Positions 1 to 5,223 of a stretch of DNA of 5,223 nucleotides are shown piece by piece. The stretch comes from an uncultured beta proteobacterium (GTDB taxonomy: Bacteria; Pseudomonadota; Gammaproteobacteria; Burkholderiales; Burkholderiaceae_C): NCBI GenBank assembly GCA_903928325.1, contig CAIYQF010000420.1, positions 1-5,223 of the forward strand, read 5' to 3'. The translations under genes and the position numbers were made by a program. Under the pieces are notes generated by a model, which was not told the origin of the DNA, ran no database searches, and saw nothing but the letters and a program-made list of their open reading frames with translations. Position 1 is the first letter of the stretch, and the number at the start of each line of letters is the position of its first letter.

Positions 1-132
1 ACGCTGCGCTTTAAAGACGCCAAGGGCGTGGAAAGCACGCTGGAACTCAGGGTGCCGGTCGCCATGAGCGCACCCAGCGGCGACGCAGGCGCGCACCAAC
101 ACGGCATGCACGACGCGACGGCCAAGCCCTGA
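1..132 (+). CDS. C-terminal end of a probable PCu(A)C-type periplasmic copper chaperone (5' truncated)
   Basis: Frame 1 is open from the left edge to a TGA at 130-132, giving the last 43 residues of a protein whose start lies outside the window. The fragment begins TLRFKDAKG and continues with an alternating polar/hydrophobic stretch, STLELRVPV. This looks like the final two beta strands of a small cupredoxin-like domain, as at the end of PCu(A)C (DUF461) chaperones, where a 'V.LTL.F..G' strand precedes a final '...V.APV' strand. A His/Met-containing tail (HQHGMH, about 12 residues before the stop) follows and would suit Cu(I)/Cu(II) binding in the periplasm. PCu(A)C proteins pass copper to cytochrome oxidase or other cuproproteins. 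The following DUF2946 gene, 89 bases downstream on the same strand, is a common companion of copper genes. Only the tail is visible, so the family call is tentative; another small secreted metal-binding protein such as a YcnI or CopC relative is possible. Confidence 0.5.
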   Translation, partial: TLRFKDAKGVESTLELRVPVAMSAPSGDAGAHQHGMHDATAKP

Positions 133-138
133 GCAAAG

Positions 139-168
139 GCCGGCGCAAGCCCCCACGCTTGTGCTGGC
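139..168 (+). repeat. Inverted repeat (12-bp RNA hairpin) between the chaperone and DUF2946 genes
   Basis: The arm GCCGGCGCAAGC (139-150 starting from its GC core) pairs with GCTTGTGCTGGC (157-168) around the 6-base loop CCCCAC. All 12 positions pair if two G.U wobbles are allowed in RNA on the + strand; the - strand transcript would have two A.C mismatches at those places, so the structure favours + strand RNA. It begins six bases after the chaperone stop codon. No T-run follows at once; a pyrimidine/T-rich stretch (about 180-198) starts a dozen or more bases later, so it is not a textbook intrinsic terminator. It may be a weak terminator, a 3'-end stabiliser or a processing site that lowers expression of the downstream gene. 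Confidence 0.5.
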
Positions 169-221
169 AGCGCATCTGCCTCTTACTTTTTTCTTTTGCT
201 GATTTGCACCCGCCATACGCC

Positions 222-686
222 ATGCACGGGATGCTGCGCCTCACTTTCACGTTAACCCGCCTGCGGTCGTGGGCCTGCGCCTGGCTGGCGCTGGGGCTGA
301 TGGCGTTTGCCACGCTGGCGCCCCTGGTGACATGGGCGCTGGTGCCCGCGCCTGCCCACGGCATAGAGGTGTGCACCAGCAGCGGCCCGCGCGCCATGCC
401 GGCAGACGCCGCCGGCGACCGGGCAGGCGAAGGCCTTGCCCTTGCAGCCACGCCTGAAGCCGAAAGCGGCGCGCCTACGGGTCCCACCTTGCCCGGCGCT
501 GGCGCAGGGATGCACTGCCCCTTGTGTCTGCTGTCGCATGGCGGGCTGGCGCCGCCCCCGGTGGCTTCGCTTTTTGCGCTGGCGCTGGCATTGCTGCCCC
601 CGCTGCCTTGGGCGCCGCAAGCCGCGCCGGTGTGCGGCGCCCACCAACGCGCCGCCGCGCCGCGCGGCCCGCCAACCGCAGCCTGA
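222..686 (+). CDS. DUF2946 family protein, probable metal-associated membrane protein
   Basis: A 154-residue protein that I recognise as DUF2946-like. The N-terminus has basic residues (R6, R13, R15) and then a hydrophobic segment at about 17-42, which is either a membrane anchor or an uncleaved signal. A CTSSG motif follows at 51-55, then an Ala/Gly/Pro-rich low-complexity linker (about 56-96), the motif HCPLCLLSH with H98, C99, C102 and H106, a second hydrophobic stretch (about 114-130) and a Pro/Ala-rich tail with C138 and H141. The 'CT..G' plus 'C..C' layout is the family hallmark. The family has no established biochemical function, but it often lies beside copper chaperone and TonB-dependent receptor genes, as here. 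The CxxC and flanking His residues could bind a soft metal (inference). The start is uncertain: the frame is open from a TTG at 159, but that codon lies inside the hairpin, and no Shine-Dalgarno is evident before ATG 222 or ATG 231. I chose the first ATG because the hydrophobic segment then sits near the N-terminus. Confidence 0.75.
   Translation: MHGMLRLTFTLTRLRSWACAWLALGLMAFATLAPLVTWALVPAPAHGIEVCTSSGPRAMPADAAGDRAGEGLALAATPEAESGAPTGPTLPGAGAGMHCPLCLLSHGGLAPPPVASLFALALALLPPLPWAPQAAPVCGAHQRAAAPRGPPTAA
609..643. repeat. Perfect 11-bp inverted repeat inside the DUF2946 3' end
   Basis: TGGGCGCCGCA (609-619) is the exact reverse complement of TGCGGCGCCCA (633-643), with a 13-base spacer that is itself GC-rich. 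It lies in the codons for the second hydrophobic stretch and the C138-containing tail of the DUF2946 protein. It is a perfect match in a very GC-rich stretch, where short inverted repeats arise more readily by chance. It could fold in the mRNA together with the hairpin at 696-723, making the 3' end of this cistron strongly structured. Confidence 0.5.
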
Positions 687-695
687 CACCCCTCG

Positions 696-723
696 CCCTG
701 TGCGCGCCTTGGCGCGCACAGGG
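696..723. repeat. Perfect 13-bp inverted repeat just after the DUF2946 stop codon
   Basis: CCCTGTGCGCGCC (696-708) and GGCGCGCACAGGG (711-723) are exact reverse complements separated only by TT, so the RNA forms a 12-bp GC-rich stem closed by a CUUG tetraloop. It starts nine bases after the DUF2946 stop (684-686) and ends 82 bases before the receptor start. The stability suits a terminator, attenuator or mRNA 3'-end protector. The bases after the stem (TATGTCATTCC) are not a T-tract on the + strand, and no T-tract follows on the - strand either, so classic intrinsic termination is doubtful. It probably uncouples expression of the receptor from the upstream genes to some degree (inference). 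Confidence 0.65.
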
Positions 724-805
724 GTATGTCATTCCGCTTGCACCCGGGTTGCGCACCGCGCGCCGGGCTGGCTTGCGGCCAAAGGCTTTTTTATGTTGTA
801 TTGCT

Positions 806-3232
806 ATGAAAAAAACCCACTTGGCGCTGGCACTGGCCGTCGCTTTTCCCTTGTCTTTTGTACTTTCGGCTGCGGCCCAAACCCCAGTTGCCCAAACGGA
901 CCCTGCCACTGAGGCCACTCCCGTCAAATCCCTGGGCATGGTCACGATTACCGGCGGGCGCCCGACCTCGCTGCCCACGCAAATTCCCACCACAATTGAG
1001 GGCGTGACACGCACGCAAATAGACCAGACCATCAACGCCACCGACAGCGAAGACGTGCTCAAGTACTTCCCCAGCCTGGTGGTTCGCCGACGCTACATCG
1101 GCGACTACAACCATGCGGTGCTCTCAAGCCGCGCCTCGGGCACCGGCAACAGCGCGCGCTCGGCGGTGTACGCCGACGGCATATTGCTGTCCAACTACCT
1201 GGGCAACGGCGCCACCTACGCGCCGCGCTGGGGCATGGTCACGCCCGAAGAGATTGAGCGCGCCGATGTGATGTACGGCCCGTTTTCTGCCGCCTACCCC
1301 GGCAACTCGGCCGGCGCCATCGTGGACTATGTGACGCGCATGCCCACGCGCTTCGAAGGCCACGCAAAAATCGTCGCTTCGCAACAAAATTTCGACGCGT
1401 ACAACACCCACGAGACCGATCTGGCTAACCAGGCCAGCACCTCGCTGGGCAGCAAAAGCGGTGACTGGTCTTGGTGGCTTAGCCTGAACCACACCGAGAG
1501 CCAGGGCCAGCCTATGGTTTTTGCCACCAAATCCATCTCTACCACCGCTGCGGGCAGCGATCCAAAGGCCACAGGCGCGGTCTACGATTTGGACAAGACC
1601 AACACGCCTTGGACCATTCTGGGCACCAACACCCAATACCACACGGTGCAAGACCACGCCAAGCTCAAGCTGGCTTATGACATCTCACCCACGGTGCGCG
1701 CCAGCTACCTGCTGGGTAACTGGAAAAACACCGCCGACGGCGCACCCAGAAGCTATTTGACCGACGCCTCTGGCGCAGCTGTCTACAGCGGCAGCTATGC
1801 CATCAACGGCCAAAGCTACTCCGCCACCAACCTGTTCAACGCCACCAAGGAAAACCTGGACCACTGGATGCACGGCCTGTCGGTCAAAAGCAATAGCAAA
1901 AGCACCTGGGACTGGGAGTTGGCAGCCAGCCAGCTTGACTACGGCAGCGACCAGGTGCGCCAATCCGCCATCAACAACGCGGTCAACCTCAACGGCACCA
2001 TGACCAGCGGCAGCCAAGCCAACGCCGCCACCCTGACCGACCAAAAGGGCACCGCCTGGACCACGCTGGCGGCCAAAGGCATTTGGCGCCCCCAAGGCAT
2101 GCAGGGCGCGCATGTGGTGGACTTTGGTGTTGCGCAAGACAGCTACCAACTGCGCATCAATAAAACCAACCTGAGCCTGACCGACAACTGGTTTAACAGC
2201 AGCGCGCAAAGCGGTGTGGCTGGCCTGAACGCCGATGTAGGCGGCCAAAGCAAGCTGCAAAGCATTTACGGCCAAGACGCCTGGGCTTTTGCCACCGACT
2301 GGAAAACCGTGCTAGGCCTGCGCCTGGAGAACTGGAGCGCGTCGGACGGCTACGCCAAAAGTGCGGTCTCTGGCGCCATCAAAACCGACAGCTACGCCGC
2401 GCGCAACGAAGTCTTTGCCTCGCCGAAGGCGGCGCTGGCCTACCAGTGGGCAGAAGCCACGGTGCTCAAAGGTTCGCTGGGACGCGCGGTGCGCGTGCCC
2501 ACGGTGTCCGAGCTGTATGGCGCCACCACCAAATGCTCTGACATCGCCACCAAAACCGTGGCCAGCGCCTGCCCCAGCGGCCAAACCTGGGTGAACGACC
2601 CCAATTTGCGGCCCGAAAAGTCGTGGACTACGGAGTTGACCCTGGAAAGAGACCTGGGCACAGGCCTGCTGCGGCTGACCTACTTCCAGGAGGACGTCAC
2701 GGACTCGCTTTATTCCCAAGCGGTGGGGACCAAGGCCGACACCACCATCGTAAACATGGTGCAAAACATCGACAACATGCGCACGCAAGGGCTGGAAATT
2801 GCCTTCCAGGGCGAGGACGTGTTCACCCGTGGCCTGGACTTGTCGGGCAGCATCACCTATGCCGACTCGCGCATCAAAGCCAACAGCTCCTATGTGGCCA
2901 CGCCGGGCGACACCATCGACAAGCTGCAGCCGCGCGTGCCGCAATGGCGCGCCAGCGCCTTGGCCAACTACCGCTGGGATGCGCAACTCAGCACCTCTGT
3001 GGGCGTGCGCTACAGCGGCGACCAGTTCTCCAGCCTGAACAACACCGACATCAACGGCTTCGCGTACACGGCGGCAAGCCGCTTCACCGTGCTGGACTTG
3101 CGAGCACGCTACGCCCTCGGGCCCAAGCTGGTGGCCGCCTTTGGCATCGACAACCTGACCAACACCGCATATTGGAACTACCACCAGTATCCAGGCCGTA
3201 CCTTCGTGGCGGAACTGAAGTACGACTATTAA
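806..3232 (+). CDS. TonB-dependent outer-membrane receptor
   Basis: An 808-residue TonB-dependent receptor that would import a scarce ligand across the outer membrane using TonB/ExbB/ExbD energy. Residues 1-24 form a signal peptide (MKK start, hydrophobic core, AAA just before Q25). A TonB-box-like segment LGMVTITG lies at 43-50. The plug spans about 55-180 and ends with the typical YGPFSAAYPGNSAG (157-170) and VDYVTRMP (173-180) motifs. The rest is the 22-strand barrel, with LRPEKS at 601-606 and a C-terminal NLTNTAYWNYHQYPGRTF segment ending in Tyr808, an aromatic residue suited to BAM recognition. C577 and C589 are the only cysteines and probably form a disulfide in an extracellular loop. 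Length is normal. The frame is open 94 codons further upstream, but ATG 806 directly precedes the signal peptide; the RBS is poor (AAAGG at 781-785, 20 bases away). Neighbours suggest copper or another metal, yet no OprC-type Cys/Met site is seen in the plug, so the ligand is unassigned. Confidence 0.93.
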   Translation: MKKTHLALALAVAFPLSFVLSAAAQTPVAQTDPATEATPVKSLGMVTITGGRPTSLPTQIPTTIEGVTRTQIDQTINATDSEDVLKYFPSLVVRRRYIGDYNHAVLSSRASGTGNSARSAVYADGILLSNYLGNGATYAPRWGMVTPEEIERADVMYGPFSAAYPGNSAGAIVDYVTRMPTRFEGHAKIVASQQNFDAYNTHETDLANQASTSLGSKSGDWSWWLSLNHTESQGQPMVFATKSISTTAAGSDPKATGAVYDLDKTNTPWTILGTNTQYHTVQDHAKLKLAYDISPTVRASYLLGNWKNTADGAPRSYLTDASGAAVYSGSYAINGQSYSATNLFNATKENLDHWMHGLSVKSNSKSTWDWELAASQLDYGSDQVRQSAINNAVNLNGTMTSGSQANAATLTDQKGTAWTTLAAKGIWRPQGMQGAHVVDFGVAQDSYQLRINKTNLSLTDNWFNSSAQSGVAGLNADVGGQSKLQSIYGQDAWAFATDWKTVLGLRLENWSASDGYAKSAVSGAIKTDSYAARNEVFASPKAALAYQWAEATVLKGSLGRAVRVPTVSELYGATTKCSDIATKTVASACPSGQTWVNDPNLRPEKSWTTELTLERDLGTGLLRLTYFQEDVTDSLYSQAVGTKADTTIVNMVQNIDNMRTQGLEIAFQGEDVFTRGLDLSGSITYADSRIKANSSYVATPGDTIDKLQPRVPQWRASALANYRWDAQLSTSVGVRYSGDQFSSLNNTDINGFAYTAASRFTVLDLRARYALGPKLVAAFGIDNLTNTAYWNYHQYPGRTFVAELKYDY
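3197..3224. repeat. Weak imperfect inverted repeat near the convergent gene ends
   Basis: CGTAC-C-TTC (3197-3205, one bulged C) can pair with GAAGTACG (3217-3224) around an 11-base loop, giving eight base pairs. It overlaps the last codons of the receptor and lies just beyond the stop of the LysR gene on the other strand. No T-tract follows on either side. It is the only hairpin candidate I find at the convergent junction, and termination activity is speculative. Confidence 0.25.
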
Positions 3233-4194
3233 GGCCGTGCCGCATGGGCGGCGTCCAGACAAGCCAAAAACGCCCGTGTCGCCCGCGAAGCCAGAGGCGA
3301 GCGCCGGTGGATAGCAAAAAACTCGCAGTCGTAGCGGAACACCGCGGGCTGCACCGCCTGCATCTGGCCTTGGCCAACAAAGCTTTGGGCGTAATGGTCG
3401 GGCAAAAAGCCCAAAAACCGACCCGACAAGATCAAGGTGGCAATGGACTCCTGGTCAAAACCAGTGGCCATGCGTGTAAGTTGCAGGCGCTGGCTGACTT
3501 GCAAATTGGGCGAGTGGTAGCCCAGGCCGGCAAACGGCATGGCGCGCACCGCCTGCCAGTCCAACGCGCTGTGGTCGGCGCCAAACAGCGCGTGGCCCGG
3601 CGCGCAGTACAGGCGCATGTTCTCGTCAAACAAGCGCGCGTACTGCAAGGTATCGGAGTTGCGGTGACCCGGAATGATCCCGATGTGGAACTGCCCGTCG
3701 AGCACGCCGCGCTCAATACCGTTGAGCGTGGCCACGTGTAGGTTCAGGCCCACGTCGGGCGCGCGCTGCGTAAACAGCGCGATGGCCTGGGCAATGTGCG
3801 CCTGCGGGTTGCTCACCGTCTTGTCAAACACCGCCACCTGCAACTGCCCGCCCATGCGATGGTGGATCTCGTCCACGCTGGCGCGAAAAGCATCGGTAGC
3901 GGCCAGCAAGTGCGTGGTTTGGGCGTAGATTTTTTGCCCTTCTGCTGTGAGCGCAAAGCCGGCGCGCCCGCGTCGGCACAGCACCAGACCCAAACGCGTT
4001 TCCAGGTCTTTTATATGGCGGCTGACCGTGGAGGTGCCGATGTTGAGCTCCAGCTCGGCTGCGGCCATACCGCCACAATCGGCTACGGCGCGAAACACGC
4101 GCAGCAGGCGCAAGTCCATGTCGCTGAGCTGGCCCAGCGCTGAGCGGCTGGGGGCTGGTGCCGGGTCGATTGGGAGTGGCTTATTTTGTTTCAT
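3229..4194 (-). CDS. LysR-family transcriptional regulator, probable regulator of the divergent aminotransferase
   Basis: A 321-residue LysR-type regulator of normal length. A Pro-rich N-terminal extension (about 1-25) precedes the winged helix-turn-helix at about 27-85: MDLRLLRVFRAVAD, then the recognition helix region TSTVSRHIKDLETRLG (54-69), then LTAEG (82-86). A linker helix follows (about 87-105), and the effector-binding domain runs from about 110 to 315 (GQLQVAVFD, then FHIGIIPG, then a SGRFLGFLPDH segment typical of these domains). The frame also has a GTG two codons upstream at 4200; I chose ATG 4194 because neither start has a clear Shine-Dalgarno. The gene is divergent from the aminotransferase with a 130-base gap, the classic LysR arrangement with its target, and P. 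aeruginosa BauR (LysR) controls bauA in this way. The effector may therefore be beta-alanine or a related amine (inference). Its stop codon overlaps that of the convergent receptor gene. Confidence 0.92.
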   Translation of the reverse strand: MKQNKPLPIDPAPAPSRSALGQLSDMDLRLLRVFRAVADCGGMAAAELELNIGTSTVSRHIKDLETRLGLVLCRRGRAGFALTAEGQKIYAQTTHLLAATDAFRASVDEIHHRMGGQLQVAVFDKTVSNPQAHIAQAIALFTQRAPDVGLNLHVATLNGIERGVLDGQFHIGIIPGHRNSDTLQYARLFDENMRLYCAPGHALFGADHSALDWQAVRAMPFAGLGYHSPNLQVSQRLQLTRMATGFDQESIATLILSGRFLGFLPDHYAQSFVGQGQMQAVQPAVFRYDCEFFAIHRRSPLASRATRAFLACLDAAHAARP

Positions 4195-4210
4195 AGACAC
4201 GCAACTAAAT

Positions 4211-4226
4211 AGTGATAATTCTCACT
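4211..4226. promoter_or_regulatory. Candidate operator: AGTGA-N6-TCACT inverted repeat in the divergent intergenic region
   Basis: AGTGA (4211-4215) and TCACT (4222-4226) are exact inverted copies separated by TAATTC. The site lies 17 bases upstream of the LysR start and about 100 bases upstream of the aminotransferase start, which suits an autoregulated LysR target. It does not fit the canonical T-N11-A exactly (the central T and A are 10 bases apart). The AT-rich core TGATAATTCTCACT also loosely resembles a Fur box, with about 10 of 14 positions matching in the better orientation. This is the only AT-rich patch in the region and may also contain -10 elements. Confidence 0.4.
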
Positions 4227-4254
4227 TTGTAAGAGTAACAGAAGCGCCCACAAT
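4227..4254 (+). promoter_or_regulatory. Weak candidate sigma-70 promoter for the aminotransferase gene
   Basis: TTGTAA (4227-4232) resembles a -35 box at 4 of 6 positions, and CACAAT (4249-4254) resembles a -10 box at 4 of 6, with a 16-base spacer. Transcription would start near 4261, leaving a leader of about 64 bases. The -35 would abut the inverted repeat at 4211-4226, a normal position for LysR-dependent activation of a weak promoter. The match is poor and rests on eye inspection only. Confidence 0.22.
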
Positions 4255-4270
4255 GCACCACCAGCCATCT

Positions 4271-4297
4271 GCGGGGGTTGCACTTTCCAATGCCCGC
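4271..4297 (+). repeat. Imperfect leader hairpin upstream of the aminotransferase RBS
   Basis: GCGGG (4271-4275) pairs with CCCGC (4293-4297); after one G-G mismatch, GTTG (4277-4280) pairs with CAAT (4288-4291) through one G.U, leaving a 7-base loop (CACTTTC). It ends 16 bases before the Shine-Dalgarno, so it would leave the RBS exposed. It may be a leader stability element or chance; no known riboswitch motif is recognised. Confidence 0.3.
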
Positions 4298-4313
4298 CCC
4301 TTAGTCCTTCACC

Positions 4314-4318
4314 AGGAG
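4314..4318 (+). promoter_or_regulatory. Ribosome binding site of the aminotransferase gene
   Basis: AGGAG is followed by a 6-base spacer (TTCGCC) and then ATG at 4325. It is the best Shine-Dalgarno in the window and fixes the start; a second in-frame-looking ATG 11 bases further on is out of frame and has no site of its own. Confidence 0.85.
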
Positions 4319-4324
4319 TTCGCC

Positions 4325-5223
4325 ATGAAACCCCATGAAACCGCCGCCCACCAAGCCCAGGGCGCTGTTACCACCACCTCCAGCTTTCCCATGGACGCCG
4401 CCTGGATGGAGGCGCACTGGATGCCCTACACCGGCAACCGCAACTTCAAGGCCAAGCCCCGAATGATGGTCAGCGCCCAAGGCGCCTACTACACCGACAG
4501 CATCGGCCGTAAGATCATGGACGGTTTATCCGGCCTGTGGTGCTGCGGTCTGGGTCACGGTCGATCCGAAATCACCGAGGCGGTGAGCCGCCAAGTGGCC
4601 ACCCTGGACTATTCACCCGCCTTTCAGTTTGGCCACCCGCTGTCGTTTGAGCTGGCCAACAAGATCACCGCACTCACGCCCGACGGGCTGGACCATGTGT
4701 TTTTCACCGGCTCGGGCTCGGATTGCGCCGACACCTCGCTCAAAATGGCGCGCGCCTACTGGCGCTCCAAAGGTCAGGGCACCAAAACCCGGCTGATCGG
4801 GCGCGAAAAGGGCTACCACGGCGTCAACTTTGCCGGCATTTCGGTGGGCGGCATTGGCGCCAACCGCAAGATGTTTGGCCAAGGCATTGAAGCCGACCAC
4901 CTGCCCCACACCCAGTTGCCCAGCAACTTCTACTCGCGCGGCATGCCGTCCAACGGTGTGGAACTGGCCGACGAGCTGCTGCGCCTGATCGCCCTGCATG
5001 ACGCGTCCAACATCGCTGCGGTGATCGTGGAGCCCATGTCCGGCTCGGGCGGCGTGGTGGTGCCGCCCGTGGGCTATTTGCAGCGCCTGCGCGAGATTTG
5101 CACCGCCAACAACATCTTGCTGATTTTCGACGAGGTCATCACCGGCTTTGGCCGGCTCGGTTTTGCCTTCGCCGCGGAACGCTACGGCGTGCTGCCGGAC
5201 ATACTGACCTTCGCCAAGGGCAT
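4325..5223 (+). CDS. bauA: Omega-amino acid:pyruvate aminotransferase (beta-alanine type, BauA-like), 3' truncated by window edge
   Basis: The first 299 residues of a class III PLP-dependent aminotransferase that would move the amino group of beta-alanine or another omega-amine to pyruvate, giving malonate semialdehyde and alanine in the cytoplasm. It matches my memory of Pseudomonas BauA closely: HWMPYTGNRNF (31-41), GLSGLWCCGLGHGR (67-80), TLDYSPAFQFGHPLSF (93-108), FFTGSGSDCADTS (126-138, PLP phosphate loop), KGYHGVN (162-168), VEPMSGSGGV (235-244), IFDEVITGFGRLG (267-279) with D269 for the PLP ring nitrogen, and K298 in TFAKG as the predicted Schiff-base lysine. The D-to-K spacing of 29 is as in homologues. 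The open frame reaches the right edge, with about a third of the protein missing. Start ATG 4325 is supported by AGGAG. A methylmalonate/malonate-semialdehyde dehydrogenase gene often follows in relatives, but lies outside the window. Other omega-amine substrates such as GABA or putrescine cannot be excluded. Confidence 0.93.
   Translation, partial: MKPHETAAHQAQGAVTTTSSFPMDAAWMEAHWMPYTGNRNFKAKPRMMVSAQGAYYTDSIGRKIMDGLSGLWCCGLGHGRSEITEAVSRQVATLDYSPAFQFGHPLSFELANKITALTPDGLDHVFFTGSGSDCADTSLKMARAYWRSKGQGTKTRLIGREKGYHGVNFAGISVGGIGANRKMFGQGIEADHLPHTQLPSNFYSRGMPSNGVELADELLRLIALHDASNIAAVIVEPMSGSGGVVVPPVGYLQRLREICTANNILLIFDEVITGFGRLGFAFAAERYGVLPDILTFAKG

Noticed and set aside
159..221. TTG 159 as the start of the DUF2946 protein
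   Set aside because: The codon sits in the descending arm of the 139-168 hairpin with no Shine-Dalgarno, and the added residues do not improve the match to the family; ATG 222 is preferred, though without strong RBS support.
769..792. TGGC/GCCA mini stem followed by T6 before the receptor start, as a possible intrinsic terminator
   Set aside because: The stem is only four base pairs with weak extension, and five bases separate it from the T-run, which is too little to support a terminator.
524..805. In-frame upstream extension of the receptor by 94 codons, overlapping the DUF2946 gene
   Set aside because: The extension is Arg/Ala/Pro-rich with no receptor features, crosses the 13-bp inverted repeat, and would bury the clear signal peptide that begins at ATG 806.
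901..925. GCCACTG-type sequence near the receptor start, resembling the box of a cobalamin riboswitch
   Set aside because: It lies within the receptor coding region just after the signal peptide, and the rest of the riboswitch scaffold is absent; the 119-base gap upstream is also too short and has a different structure.
2312..3262. 316-codon - strand open frame antisense to the receptor
   Set aside because: It mirrors the codon structure of the receptor, has no recognisable domain and no plausible RBS, and is typical of high-GC antisense frames.
2623..3741. 372-codon + strand open frame spanning the receptor end and the antisense of the LysR gene
   Set aside because: It is out of frame with two strongly supported genes, has low-complexity His/Arg/Gln-rich composition and no recognisable domain; it is a GC-rich shadow frame.
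4613..4999. 128-codon - strand open frame antisense to the aminotransferase
   Set aside because: The + strand frame across this stretch encodes a clear class III aminotransferase that stays open to the window edge; the antisense frame has no family signature.

Overview
The GC-rich codon use, the gene families and the gene order suggest a betaproteobacterium, probably Burkholderiales of the Comamonadaceae type. That placement is inferred from the look of the proteins, not from a database search. Two unrelated gene blocks meet tail to tail in the window, and coding density is high: no gene-free stretch exceeds about 130 bases.

Block 1 (bases 1 to 3232, + strand) looks like a metal-handling cluster, most likely for copper. 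It has the C-terminal end of a secreted protein that resembles a PCu(A)C-type copper chaperone with a His/Met-rich tail. Next is a small membrane-associated DUF2946 protein with Cys/His motifs. Last is an 808-residue TonB-dependent outer-membrane receptor with a signal peptide, plug and barrel. The three genes share a strand and are separated by 89 and 119 bases. Both gaps contain strong inverted repeats, and a further one lies inside the 3' end of the DUF2946 gene. A shared metal role is inferred from context; the receptor lacks Cys/Met plug motifs like those of the OprC copper receptor, so its substrate is open.

Block 2 (bases 3229 to 5223) looks like an amino-acid catabolism locus. A LysR-family regulator on the - strand is transcribed away from an omega-amino-acid:pyruvate aminotransferase (BauA-like, beta-alanine catabolism). 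The aminotransferase has a good ribosome binding site and runs off the right edge one residue after its predicted PLP-binding lysine. The 130-base divergent intergenic region holds an AGTGA-N6-TCACT inverted repeat, which is a candidate operator, and a leader hairpin just upstream of the aminotransferase RBS. The simplest reading is that the LysR protein controls the aminotransferase, as BauR does for bau genes in Pseudomonas.

The blocks are joined by an extreme overlap: the palindrome TTAA supplies the stop codons of both the receptor (+) and the LysR gene (-). I see no CRISPR array, tRNA, rRNA, insertion sequence or phage signature. I do not see a clearly new system. The most open questions are the DUF2946-receptor pairing, the structured RNA around the DUF2946 gene, and the shared stop codon.
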